Below are positions 53,901 to 58,411 of a stretch of DNA of 64,000 nt, one piece after another. The DNA lies in NCBI GenBank assembly GCA_030141605.1, contig JAQGDQ010000224.1, positions 248,001 to 312,000 on the forward strand, written 5' to 3'. Made by a program: the position numbers and the translations under genes. The notes under the pieces were generated by a model. The model made no database searches. It saw only the letters and a list, made by a program, of their open reading frames with translations, and was not told the DNA's origin. Positions within the stretch are counted from its first letter, which is position 1, and every line of letters starts with the position of its first letter. The stretch is from Tubiluchus corallicola. Taxonomy: Eukaryota; Priapulida; Priapulimorpha; Priapulimorphida; Tubiluchidae.

Positions 53901-56616
53901 TACGTTAGAAATATCAACTATGATACAAGAAGTAAATTCGTATGGTTTCCAAAATGTACCTATTAACACAAATAAAATAACTTTAACTTGCAGTTTTTTT
54001 GCAGTAATACAGCAGCATAGTATCAAGCTTACACAGTAAAACGTTACACATGCGTGGTAAATTAATTTTAGAACGATCATAAGGATACTAATATCGATTG
54101 TGAGTAAAAGGGCTTGTATAGAATACAGTACTATAAGAAGTAAATATTTCCTATTATGTAATAACGTGGGTGAGATAATTGTTATTATAATACTAGTATA
54201 CACAATTGTTACGTTATAATCTTTACACGAGTTAGGATGGATTGGCCTATTTTGCCATATTATGTAAAAATTCACTAGCAGCAGTGCTAAAAATTTTCTG
54301 TTATTCAGTGTCATCATTAAAATCATAATAGAATAGTAAAAAAAGGAGTTTTATAACAGGTTTACGCAGACTAGCTTTAAAGTTCAGAGTAATGTCTAAA
54401 ACCAAGCTAAACGATACTAGGCCTATATGAACTTGGAGATAAGCTCTTTAAAGGCTTTGGTTAGTATGTTTTCAATCTCGGATTTTACAACTGGTTCCTG
54501 AGTTAACAGCAGCGGTTCATTTTGGCTTGGCAGTGTTGTAGAACATTTATTAGGATAATGAGCTTTAGCCGATTCTGTGTAGTACAAACTGCTTCGTTCA
54601 GATGGCTCTCTCCGGTTCGAAACGGAGTAGGCTCGCTGTGGGTCGTTAATTACTGGCGTTGGGAGAAGACCAGGTTTCTTAACTGCGTCTGAATAGCTGG
54701 TATTGTGAGATGAACCAATACGTAAATTAAACGAGTTATTTAGGCGCGAAATTGCAGAATTGTGTTGGTATGGGTTTGTATGGGACATTGGCTTGCGTCT
54801 TGTTTTCACGTACCAACGCTTAGGATCATTGTGTAAACATAAGTTCAGTCGTTCTGCTAATTTTGATACACCAGCACGACTTAAATGTAAACCGTCTCTT
54901 GCCATTAACCCTTCAGCTAAAAAATGACTTTGAATGTTGCACAATAAATAGCCCTCTTTGTTAGCTAAATAGACTAGATCATCATTGAAAGAGCGTATAA
55001 GCTCGTTTGTCAGAAAGATATTACATGGTTTTGCATTAAAATGCTTACTTTTTGAAGTCAGCGGTATATTACAAATAAAAATGTTTGCAGCTTTAAACTT
55101 ACTTGCAATGTTTTTTGCACAGTTGTCTGCAATTGTAATGATGTCTCTAACTGATGATTCTTTGTCGATTTGCTGTCCAACCTCGTCGCATTTTTGCGCT
55201 AGCCGTCTTATGTCATTTACACCACAAGCGATGATCACATTTTCAAGCTTCATAGCTGGATAATGGTTTAACACTTTTGTGCTTAACTCTTCTAATGTTA
55301 AGCCTCTGTATGAGTGTACCTGGACGTTTTGCCCGATGTCCTTTGGATTTAAGTATACGGTCCGTGAGTCTCCCAGGACTAGCGTTTGAGTGGTTGCATG
55401 TATGGTCTTATGATTTTTCCTTCTTTGATTCACAGTTATTGTGGCATTGCAAGTTTCCTTTTCCTGCAAGGTTTCGCCCTGCGATGGAAGGTCATTATTG
55501 CCGTGTTTCGATGAGGAGGTGTCTCCATTCACAAGCAAAGTTTGACTTGCTTCATCTGTGTGACTGGGATCTTTGGAGGAATTATCACTTGTTTGGTTGC
55601 TTACATTTCGTTTTCTTTTTTGTAGTTCAGAGAGTTCCGTTGATAATTTATGAACCTTTTCGATGAGAGTTGACTGCTCTTTATAGCTGGCAGCTAGTTT
55701 TGACTCCAAGCATTGAATTGTCTTTTTACTCTCTTTTTCCTCATTTTTGGTTTTTATTTGTAAGGCAATTAGCATTTGTTTATATCGTTCGCCCTCTGGA
55801 TCACCAACAAGTACGAAGTCGGGAAACACAATTTCTGCCGCCTCGTGTCCATCATTTCCCATATTCGTCGTTTGCCTATGTTTTTTGAAGCACCTTTCGC
55901 ACGTTGCAAGAAATAGCTGATTTTTATTTATTGGATTTTTTGCACTTTTGCAAAGCGTGCAACTTTTCCTTGCCATTCATGTATGTCTTTTAACATATAC
56001 TTTGTTCGACGTAGTATCTTTTAACTATAAGTAAATTTGTACAGCCTTGGCCTCACGGCCTAATCACAATCTATTCAACACTAACTGGTATAATTAGCAA
56101 CCGGAGCACGAGACAAACGATGTGCACCGGACAACTGACAACTGACCATCTTGACTCTTAAATCTTGAAAATCGTACATAAGTTTTTTCCCTCTTTAGAA
56201 TTTTTCAGCAAGCTCACAAAATGTCTTCCAGAAGCTCCGTTATTGGGGATCAATTTCTCCGGAAGTGTTTAATAGGGTTGATAAAACAATAAACTCCTGA
56301 CAAAGTTTTTCACCCGGCCAAAACTTGTAGAGTAATCTGAATATATTAGCTCAAAGTTCATAGTTCTCTAATATCGAATTTGACAATTCATAAATATGAT
56401 ATTATATTGTTTGTATTTTTCCCTGCAAGTTTATGTAAAAAAAAGCTCCCTTGAAACTCTGTAATCCAGCCGTACTTAGTTTCCAATAATTCAGACCCGC
56501 AAATGTGTAGACGTTACCTGGTGTTTTCCATGCTCATCCATGCGGATTCCTTCCGCGGCGATTTGTTTCGCTCTGACGAAGATCGCATCCGTGACTGTCT
56601 GTTTGCTCATTATCAT
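27896..56616 (-). CDS. VPS9D1: VPS9D1 orthologue (complete, 14 exons, 659 aa; MIT + VPS9 Rab5-GEF)
   Basis: Exons 5' to 3': 56616-56518, 49753-49681, 48093-48019 (or duplicate 48197-48123), 47059-46867, 44772-44664, 42094-41979, 41416-41332, 40384-40299, 37091-36629, 36138-35921, 33683-33490, 32577-32499, 30026-29922, 27980-27896. All are GT-AG with matching phases, 1980 nt including TAA; the human protein has about 631 residues. N-terminal MIT-like helices (1-83), a Ser-rich linker, a Glu/Arg-rich coiled coil ending in the family signature AILEYEQDQ (about 185-250), a long acidic region with an Asp run (exon 9), then the VPS9 domain (about 500-655) with [12 protein letters not shown] and EEGYCL. 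VPS9 domains load GTP on Rab5-class GTPases; the role of VPS9D1 itself is poorly known. The model was built by reading each exon and joining phases. Exons 3, 8 and 13 carry tandem duplications of whole exon or splice sites. Confidence 0.93.
28055..28691. mobile_element. Non-autonomous hAT element with internal tandem repeats
   Basis: Begins CAGAGCCAGATT, ends AGGGCCGGGCCTG, flanked on both sides by GTCTAGAC (28047-28054 and 28692-28699), a perfect 8-bp target duplication. Inside, a unit of about 140 bp (ggggggcacgcatggttgag…) is repeated four times. It lies in VPS9D1 intron 13. Confidence 0.9.
28826..29814. mobile_element. hAT-like non-autonomous element, 989 bp
   Basis: Left GAGGGGTGAGCAG and right CTGCTCAGCCCTA are inverted; flanks atttttgt / atttttac match at 6 of 8. 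Sub-terminal attcgaat-rich blocks are mirrored. The right end overlaps the 72-bp duplication beside exon 13. A relative is at 7160-7411. Confidence 0.8.
29783..29926 (-). repeat. 72-bp tandem duplication containing the exon 13 donor
   Basis: cgctttctgatagag…gaacgtactcat occurs at 29783 and 29855. The copied part includes ATGA|gtacgttcatt, so a second donor-like site exists; but the exon frame meets TAG 12 bases after the first donor, so the distal donor would give a protein ending DEYVH. Confidence 0.9.
29922..30026 (-). CDS. VPS9D1: VPS9D1 exon 13 (VPS9 core; acceptor inside a 72-bp array)
   Basis: The most downstream acceptor is ttccattacag|TGGTGCAGATG…; the donor is GATGA|gtacgt. Encodes [20 protein letters not shown] and [14 protein letters not shown], the catalytic core helices of the VPS9 domain. 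Seventeen more copies of the acceptor and GADDLVPIL start lie upstream. Confidence 0.93.
30003..31265 (-). repeat. 72-bp array of VPS9D1 exon 13 acceptors
   Basis: Eighteen units including the genuine exon start; each contains tgttttattttccattacag followed by TGGTGCAGA and GADDLVPIL-coding sequence. 72 = 3x24, and the array is open in the exon frame for its whole length. Fifteen units keep the AG; three (GADKPV type) have ctcattactctgg and lack it. A four-unit (288-bp) higher-order pattern is repeated about three times at the distal end. Confidence 0.96.
31484..31860 (-). mobile_element. 5'-truncated CR1-like LINE copy (3' UTR only)
   Basis: Nearly identical to the 3' end of the full element at 50195-50560 (ttatttgccattaaaa…gctgatagggacttgatttg), in the same orientation, with a (TA)n run at its 3' end. 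Confidence 0.88.
31935..32480. repeat. 67-bp minisatellite next to the exon 12 donor
   Basis: Eight copies of a unit containing gaacttgccaaaaacaatg and gacgtgtaaaaacacgcaag; the second part holds the hairpin cgtgtttttacacg. It begins about 20 bp from the VPS9D1 exon 12 donor. The unit is not a multiple of three and the long open frames in it are accidental. Confidence 0.95.
32499..32577 (-). CDS. VPS9D1: VPS9D1 exon 12
   Basis: tatctcacag|TACAAGTATG… to TCAAT|gtaagt, 79 nt. Encodes [18 protein letters not shown], aligning with RTLRIICVCAEDYC. Ends in phase 2, so that AT plus T gives the Ile before GADDL. Confidence 0.9.
32745..33425. mobile_element. Dispersed repeat, family C (copy 3)
   Basis: Same orientation as 22620-23110 from cccaatcttaaactgtaa to tttgtgatgtcatcaataattgggctcgc. 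It extends to within about 65 bp of exon 11. Confidence 0.72.
33490..33683 (-). CDS. VPS9D1: VPS9D1 exon 11
   Basis: ttgcacag|GTTGGTCTAC… to ATCATTG|gtaagt. Encodes [48 protein letters not shown] and PLSKLEII, helices of the VPS9 fold. Confidence 0.94.
33850..34290. mobile_element. Dispersed repeat, family E (one full and one partial copy in tandem)
   Basis: Two direct copies, each beginning aattacttgtggtgyattagaaa; the second is cut at about 34230. An inverted copy is at 35300-35590. Confidence 0.75.
34570..35110. mobile_element. Pogo-like family D element, inverted, with triplicated end
   Basis: The body matches the inverse of 43330-43650 (tgctatagcaacaggtt, aataattgcactgtttac). Its terminal segment gagcaaggtaaaaaattcgtc…tagtactactttcacat is present three times at an 85-87-bp spacing (34855-35110). 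Confidence 0.7.
35300..35590. mobile_element. Dispersed repeat, family E (inverted copy)
   Basis: Inverse of 33850-34080. With that copy it forms a widely spaced inverted repeat in VPS9D1 intron 10. The next 35590-35840 holds a C/T-rich run, an AATAAAG and a GC-rich block (ggcgccccgagggggcc); I cannot classify it. Confidence 0.7.
35921..36138 (-). CDS. VPS9D1: VPS9D1 exon 10 (start of VPS9 region)
   Basis: gtttccag|GATACGCG… to TTCAG|gtaatc. Encodes [16 protein letters not shown], the [18 protein letters not shown] helix and [16 protein letters not shown]. The last block is conserved as EEPFFSPLWPLLLALY in relatives. Confidence 0.94.
36189..36330. mobile_element. Pogo-like MITE, 142 bp, TA target site
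   Basis: CAGTAAGTCCTCGCTTAACG at the left, GGGACTTCACTG at the right, TA on both sides. It is inserted only 50 bp upstream of the VPS9D1 exon 10 acceptor. Confidence 0.85.
36629..37091 (-). CDS. VPS9D1: VPS9D1 exon 9 (long, acidic)
   Basis: acgttacag|TACGGATGG… to GTCAAG|gtacga, 463 nt. Encodes [20 protein letters not shown], a Cys/Arg-rich stretch, an aspartate run (forward gtcatcatcatc, 36895-36925), and a Ser/Asp-rich tail with [18 protein letters not shown]. The aspartate run is a GAT/GAC trinucleotide tract, likely variable in length. Confidence 0.92.
37345..38428. repeat. 42-bp minisatellite in VPS9D1 intron 8
   Basis: About 26 copies of attcaccgtatttactacataaa-type units. The left part (to about 37600) is more diverged. 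Because 42 is a multiple of three, accidental open frames run on both strands. A family C end follows at 38428-38560. Confidence 0.96.
38573..40192. repeat. 30-bp minisatellite, 54 copies, in VPS9D1 intron 8
   Basis: Unit begins ttgtacttcttttactgtca and continues tgactgtaca. Each unit holds the palindromes GTCATGAC and TGTACA. Variants (ggaca, gtcgtga, gccatga) are clustered, and 39000-39300 is almost perfectly homogeneous. Several reading frames on both strands stay open for hundreds of codons because no frame of the unit contains a stop. Confidence 0.97.
40299..40384 (-). CDS. VPS9D1: VPS9D1 exon 8 (acceptor inside an 18-bp array)
   Basis: The most downstream acceptor gives cttctcttacag|GCGTGGCTT…, encoding [16 protein letters not shown] and [12 protein letters not shown], to GTCAG|gtaaga. 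It aligns with DWPKHWKAKLK in relatives. About 15 equivalent acceptors lie upstream in the same frame, so the true 5' boundary may vary by multiples of 18 nt. Confidence 0.88.
40367..40690 (-). repeat. 18-bp array of splice acceptors upstream of exon 8
   Basis: On the minus strand each unit is G(C/T)GTGG-CTTCTCTTACAG: exon-start sequence followed by a pyrimidine-rich CAG acceptor. Fifteen full units plus edges. Read in the exon 8 frame it is an open hexapeptide repeat (A/V)W(L/F)LLQ. One unit has lost its AG (CGG). Confidence 0.93.
40729..41290. mobile_element. Fold-back element (long imperfect inverted repeat)
   Basis: The left arm gagctaccgctatcatcatcaatagtac … gcactaattat mirrors the right arm attagtgcataat … actattgatgatgacagcggtagttctcc. 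The arms are about 250 bp and meet near 40975. The right arm has a 70-bp internal duplication. It lies in VPS9D1 intron 7. Confidence 0.82.
41332..41416 (-). CDS. VPS9D1: VPS9D1 exon 7 (AILEYEQDQ signature)
   Basis: cttttag|GAAATTTGG… to GATCAG|gttggt. Encodes [18 protein letters not shown] and [10 protein letters not shown]; the last block is nearly invariant in VPS9D1. Ends in phase 0. Confidence 0.94.
41979..42094 (-). CDS. VPS9D1: VPS9D1 exon 6 (coiled coil)
   Basis: ccctacag|GGTGTTTC… hence [20 protein letters not shown] and [14 protein letters not shown] to GCAAG|gtgatt. Strongly charged helix matching the family coiled coil. Confidence 0.93.
42133..42240. repeat. 41-bp repeat upstream of VPS9D1 exon 6
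   Basis: About 2.5 copies of gggtccccactcgctacctt units, 40-145 bp upstream of the exon 6 acceptor. Confidence 0.9.
42290..42440. mobile_element. Dispersed repeat, family A (inverted fragment)
   Basis: aattgactcaaaaatgtctgg, ataaaaaccatcggtaattgactca and caattgactcaaata are the inverse of the gagtcaattgc…agttttta block at 21660-21720. Confidence 0.65.
42955..44556. mobile_element. Pogo-like family D: one partial and one longer element in tandem
   Basis: Starts at 42960 (agtaagtctttgcttaat) and again at 43292 (CAGTAAGTCCTCGCTTAATG, preceded by TA); the right end catcgtcaaacgaggatttacag is at 44532-44554. Internal sequence is non-coding. It sits in VPS9D1 intron 5. Confidence 0.72.
44664..44772 (-). 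CDS. VPS9D1: VPS9D1 exon 5
   Basis: tttctcag|AACAGAATACG… to CAACTG|gtatcg. Encodes [20 protein letters not shown] and RARIARTHG, matching the conserved LTPLEEASLQNQKLKAAYEAR block of the vertebrate protein. Confidence 0.93.
44935..44998. repeat. (AAT)n microsatellite
   Basis: About 17 uninterrupted AAT units, probably the 3' tail of an older LINE/SINE, since it continues ctttattt as in other LINE tails in this window. Confidence 0.95.
44998..45558 (+). mobile_element. 5S rRNA-derived SINE (SINE3 type)
   Basis: The first ~120 bp (about 45001-45122) is a 5S rRNA-like head: cacgttgaaaacaccggttc, gattaccgaagataagcaac, cggatgggtgaccacctagg, then ggtgctgtaggctt. It keeps the internal pol III control region. 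A body of about 430 bp follows. The insertion is bounded by the 16-bp direct repeat aataataatctttatt at 44982-44997 and 45559-45574. The head differs from canonical 5S at several positions, so it is not a working rRNA gene. Confidence 0.88.
45575..46084. other. VPS9D1 intron 4, unclassified repeat-like sequence
   Basis: Relatively GC-rich; contains the short repeated text ctgtcgaaaactgaacagcgattcaaaaagt / ctgtggaaaactgaaccgcgattcataaagt (45697, 46018). It looks like decayed transposon sequence; no gene. Confidence 0.45.
46085..46850. mobile_element. Dispersed repeat, family F (copy 2)
   Basis: Same order of anchors as 10893-11590. It includes, at 46608-46690, four 23-bp units cctggcacggtgccagcag whose CTGGCAC-G-GTGCCAG core is a perfect hairpin. 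It ends within about 20 bp of the VPS9D1 exon 4 donor. Confidence 0.74.
46867..47059 (-). CDS. VPS9D1: VPS9D1 exon 4 (Ser-rich linker)
   Basis: tatttttcag|GCGGTGATA… to CCTAG|gtaagc, 193 nt, phases 1 to 2. Encodes a low-complexity Ser/Thr/Pro linker ([23 protein letters not shown]). Its 3' end abuts the family F repeat at 46085-46850. Confidence 0.85.
47285..47815. repeat. 50-bp minisatellite in VPS9D1 intron 3
   Basis: About 11 units containing gcaaacaatgggc(g/a)(t/c)catg and attctatgctctgctgtt. Two units carry an extra ctgct. Intronic. Confidence 0.94.
48019..48093 (-). CDS. VPS9D1: VPS9D1 exon 3, duplicate copy B (downstream)
   Basis: Same splice sites and length as copy A. Encodes [17 protein letters not shown]; the second Asp agrees with the acidic position before this helix in relatives. 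Only 29 nt (48094-48122) separate the copies, and reading through them meets a TAG, so only one copy can be used per transcript. Confidence 0.87.
48123..48197 (-). CDS. VPS9D1: VPS9D1 exon 3, duplicate copy A (upstream)
   Basis: ttactactag|GTGGAGCT… to GAAAATG|gtgatt, 75 nt. Encodes [17 protein letters not shown] then [11 protein letters not shown] helix 3. It differs from copy B by one residue (Gly for Asp after GAD) and a few silent changes. Both splice sites are intact. Confidence 0.85.
48640..48970. mobile_element. MITE with aggtcaaaggttaagtg termini (copy 2)
   Basis: gtaggtcaaaggttaagtgtgcc at the left and tagtacacttaacctttggtc at the right; the interior matches 16065-16370 (agcaaagctgtctg, tttactagcaggat). 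Confidence 0.78.
49681..49753 (-). CDS. VPS9D1: VPS9D1 exon 2 (MIT helix 2)
   Basis: cttatctag|GCAGCTTCC… to AGTAAAG|gtttgt. Encodes [15 protein letters not shown] and HLLADARSK, aligning with the EYLRSIHYISQVLL helix of the vertebrate protein. 73 nt, phases 0 to 1. Confidence 0.9.
49866..50190 (-). mobile_element. LINE 3'-tail fragment
   Basis: The minus strand ends in aaataaaaaaattcttcttattattatt, an (ATT)n-tailed LINE-like end. No coding remains. It is followed directly by the CR1-like element. Confidence 0.5.
50626..52326 (-). CDS. CR1-like ORF2, reverse transcriptase part (after frameshift)
   Basis: Reverse transcriptase with [37 protein letters not shown] and an active site QYTDDTTI (YTDD instead of the common YADD), then thumb and C-terminal region with [11 protein letters not shown]. 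There is no start codon of its own. Together with 54326-52311 it makes one ORF2 split by a homopolymer indel, which could be a real mutation or a sequencing error. Confidence 0.9.
   Translation of the reverse strand, partial: LNKCLKNKHIQQQCKNATNTKEKWKIINNVINKCRNKLTRVDEIKINNTVITKPKDIANALNAIFLNLGNFKGVASHINNNIINKLKNKSSNTVFSFKSVTVGEINDILNNLSSNKGSGPSDIPIKILKDSASVIAPHMTYIANQIIMRGEFPTVCKMANVTPIHKKDPKCDPMNYRPISVIHCFGKVWERVIYDQINSYVNKHELLSKHQFGFRKHHSTIDALIHTTENWRHSLDNKQYILAAFLDLSKAFDSINHELLYDNLKQIGLDSISLKLIQNYLKDRQQRVKLDTTNFSDWATLNRGIPQGTLLGPLLFCLYINNISSVLKHSQITQYTDDTTIYIAHENVQTAKNYLEEDIKNINMAFSHYKLKMNNDKTEFMILSPSLNTNDASSTTLTIDNAVIKQTNNVKFLGIQVDNNLSWGDHFNNIYTKMASSTSYLRQVKGQLTKETKTLIYKTLVLPHFLYGCTLLQKTKRENYLKLNLLQNYALRLIAGYSYKHKAGRQKFKASTTNLRKTLKFPIIEAHKEYFTLLFIFKYINNISKPFQNNRFTFFQILSLIPEQAI
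52311..54326 (-). CDS. CR1-like ORF2, N-terminal part: hydrophobic leader, 2A-like motif, endonuclease
   Basis: Residues 1-200 hold several hydrophobic, probably membrane-spanning segments. [14 protein letters not shown] at about residues 288-301 resembles a ribosome-skipping 2A peptide. The apurinic-type endonuclease follows: [34 protein letters not shown]. The frame ends at 52311 because of a one-base change in an A-run (forward 52350-52356, ttttttt); the continuation lies in the next frame. Confidence 0.88.
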   Translation of the reverse strand: MILMMTLNNRKFLALLLVNFYIIWQNRPIHPNSCKDYNVTIVYTSIIITIISPTLLHNRKYLLLIVLYSIQALLLTIDISILMIVLKLIYHACVTFYCVSLILCCCITAKKLQVKVILFVLIGTFWKPYEFTSCIIVDISNVSYHKITKFICDHGSLCIFNAKYQTVKFFYCNYAYVLVILRTLLSILKLKMIYVTVICNVMTKGNLNNFFIAFPVNSDRIRHSMQFILKRFVSILKVVYLSAIRQMRHVNLKYVALKKLEKLQISSKFESTLYSCSELAYILTIIRLLLILGGIETNPGPILPNNNNNNTNNNNTSDKLKKFMITYKKNIKFLNINIQSLVKKHWLLKDTIHATENLIVGITETWLHKQILSNTIELPNHTLIRRDRCKNKKGGGVAMYIPSHLRPQEMKGIRTGKIESVWCSIENYVIGTIYRPPNLKHKTFFKYFSEELERSVFENKKVLIMGDFNLDILATNTLAYKTYTELLKQYNVHILNNNKPTRISKTSATVIDHFISNSNNNFVAYDTFPCDYSDHHFIILVDKMTPQHNNNQNSVWHLMRDYAQYNKHSYLIDLAKMNWTSIYMTDKIDTQVNILTYNVEYCLNVHAPYKNVKQIPQQSKLNNESTWTTPELDKLRIAKNRMYNIWEKNKTKNNHNNYKKREINLIILINA
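54423..55976 (-). CDS. CR1-like ORF1: zinc finger, coiled coil, SGNH esterase (517 aa)
   Basis: N-terminal [13 protein letters not shown]…CERC cysteine pairs (PHD/zinc type), then a heptad-rich coiled coil around residues 80-120, a Ser-rich linker, and an SGNH-hydrolase domain with [11 protein letters not shown] (nucleophile Ser), ACGVNDIRR and DGLHLS (Asp-His). ORF1 esterases of this type are known from CR1/L2-group LINEs, where they may help membrane or RNP trafficking. The frame is intact from ATG to stop. Confidence 0.88.
   Translation of the reverse strand: MARKSCTLCKSAKNPINKNQLFLATCERCFKKHRQTTNMGNDGHEAAEIVFPDFVLVGDPEGERYKQMLIALQIKTKNEEKESKKTIQCLESKLAASYKEQSTLIEKVHKLSTELSELQKRKRNVSNQTSDNSSKDPSHTDEASQTLLVNGDTSSSKHGNNDLPSQGETLQEKETCNATITVNQRRKNHKTIHATTQTLVLGDSRTVYLNPKDIGQNVQVHSYRGLTLEELSTKVLNHYPAMKLENVIIACGVNDIRRLAQKCDEVGQQIDKESSVRDIITIADNCAKNIASKFKAANIFICNIPLTSKSKHFNAKPCNIFLTNELIRSFNDDLVYLANKEGYLLCNIQSHFLAEGLMARDGLHLSRAGVSKLAERLNLCLHNDPKRWYVKTRRKPMSHTNPYQHNSAISRLNNSFNLRIGSSHNTSYSDAVKKPGLLPTPVINDPQRAYSVSNRREPSERSSLYYTESAKAHYPNKCSTTLPSQNEPLLLTQEPVVKSEIENILTKAFKELISKFI
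56518..56616 (-). CDS. VPS9D1: VPS9D1 exon 1 (start codon, MIT helix 1)
   Basis: ATG at 56616-56614, with a second in-frame ATG at 56610 (MIMSKQ…). Encodes [17 protein letters not shown], matching the first MIT helix, and ends CACCAG|gtaacg in phase 0. Intron 1 is about 6.8 kb because it holds the CR1-like LINE. Confidence 0.88.
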
Positions 56617-57478
56617 CTAACGACAGCAGCTGAACGAATAAAAACATTTTTTGATGAAATGGTGACACTTTTATAAGTTTTTTACTGTTAAATTACATTC
56701 TTACCTAATGCAGTACCAAAATGAATAAAAACATTTTTTTCAAGAAATGATTCAACATGTCCAACATTAGTACGTTTGTTACAATAAAATTAACGCAGGT
56801 TAGTTCTCAGTTAAACAATGCTAAAATTAGCTTCACCTTGTCTGAATTTTTTATTTGCATTAACTTTGCTTATTTTTTCAAAATTGACCTTTTCCGGTTG
56901 CAAGCTGGACCTTCGGCATCCGGCGCTGCTAAAGAGACAGATTGTCCAAATGTACCCAAAAAGCAATAAATCTAGCCTTTTTCAGACAATCTTAGTCTAT
57001 TGAGTAGGTTAGTCTGGTGTACACTTGCGTGATCGTACACACTATTTTATTGATCGCCTGGTTGCTACAGCCCGAGAGAAGTGTCTGCTGTGAAGAACTC
57101 GAGGAAAACTAACAGATCAGCCAAGGACAAACTAAGGTTGTCTTGTCTTTTAAGAGGAATTTCTCCTTAAAAATAGAGTAGACTTGAAGCCAAAGTGTAT
57201 AGACTGTTGCATTAGCTTTGCTATAATTTTCTGCATTAGCCAATTTCACACAAGTGGCACTGTACATTGTTATAGTGCAAACACTGCAGTTACTGAAAGC
57301 TTTTTTTATTTTTCTTCATTAACAATTGGTTTTTAATTTGTTTAAGGTGAGCAAATGCATTTCATAAATAACTTTGCATGAAAATCCATTGTCTGAGGAG
57401 TAGAAACCTACAAAAAAGGCTTAAGGTCCTGAAGGAGTTAATATTGTGATCTTATATATTACTAGTAATATAAACATA
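56617..57478. other. VPS9D1 upstream region; no gene
   Basis: AT-rich, containing the presumed VPS9D1 promoter. No clear TATA box is seen on the minus strand. The open frames here lack codon-like character. Confidence 0.5.
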
Positions 57479-57832
57479 TGGGGGGCAGGCCTGCAAGTAG
57501 CGGAAGTTGTGAAAGTGCCGGAATTCCGTCTCTTCGATCAGCTTGCACAGTCAGTCAGCTATCAATAAGCAGTGTAGCGATGAGGAAATGTGACAGAAAT
57601 CTATCTCTTCTGTCTGTTCTAGCTGTCAAGCAGCAAAAGTGAAGAAACTTCAGCTTTTCGTGTGGGGTAGCGCCTGTGGAACAGGCCAGCAAGTAACTGA
57701 GAAAGCAGAAACCCCTCAATTCTATCTATTCTATCTGTATCCTGCTCTTGAGCTAACAGAATTGAATGAAGTTGAGTCCGAGTTGAATGTCTAGCTCCCA
57801 TGCCCAGTGCTGCCATCTACAGCAGCTTTTTT
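57479..57832. other. Unclassified GC-richer segment
   Basis: ggggggcaggcctgcaag… with repeated ctatctcttctgtctgttc / ttctatctattctatctg. Possibly decayed retrotransposon 3' sequence belonging to the element at 57833-58340; not supported further. Confidence 0.35.
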
Positions 57833-58340
57833 TCAACCACTTGCTGGTGAGCAAATAAACAGTGAACCACCTAAACTGCCAGTGTGCCGATACTTCCAAT
57901 GACATGACCCTTGTCCTGATATCACTTTACACCACACAGCCCTGTCACCCGTAATCGCCCATGTCTCTGTATTTTTGATATTTAATGGTGTATTGATAAG
58001 ATCTTTTTGGATGAAATTGATGTAAGTCAGCAGCTGTCTTCTTAGCGGTTTCTTTTCTTTCTGCAGTGCTTCTCTGAAAGCTAATTTTAGAGCCATCATC
58101 TGGTAGTTTTATAACATGTTGTAACCATCTTAATCTTCTCCTTTTGATTTTAACTATCCATTCCTCTGCCTTGACTTTATTATACCCGATCCTGCTTTAA
58201 TATTTTCCTGAGATTTTATTCCTAGGCTAGAGTTTCTTCTGTGGAATGCATCAATTTCAGATTTGTGTTGTGCTTTGAATATCCATAATTCTGAGTTGTG
58301 GAGAAACTAAATTCCCACAATTGCAGCAAAGATTCTTAAT
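57833..58340 (-). pseudogene. LINE reverse-transcriptase C-terminal remnant
   Basis: On the minus strand, broken frames read ELWIFKAQHKSEIDAFHRRN and KKPLRRQLLTYINFIQKDL, the C-terminal tail region typical of many LINE RTs. Stops and frame changes are frequent. Confidence 0.65.
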
Positions 58341-58411
58341 TTGTTTCTACACTGACCCTTTTACTTTCAAAAATTTTGGAATATGCAGCTAATTTGATTT
58401 CAAGCCTGTTT

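Larger units (their letters stand above)
50195..56155 (-). mobile_element. CR1-like non-LTR retrotransposon, nearly full length
   Basis: About 6 kb in VPS9D1 intron 1, in the gene's own orientation. 5' end near 56155 (AAGATGGTCAGTTGTC), ORF1 55976-54423, ORF2 54326-50626 (one frameshift), 3' UTR to a ttaatggcaaataaagatt end and a (TA)n tail. A truncated copy is at 31484-31860. The low divergence between the two suggests recent activity. Confidence 0.9.
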
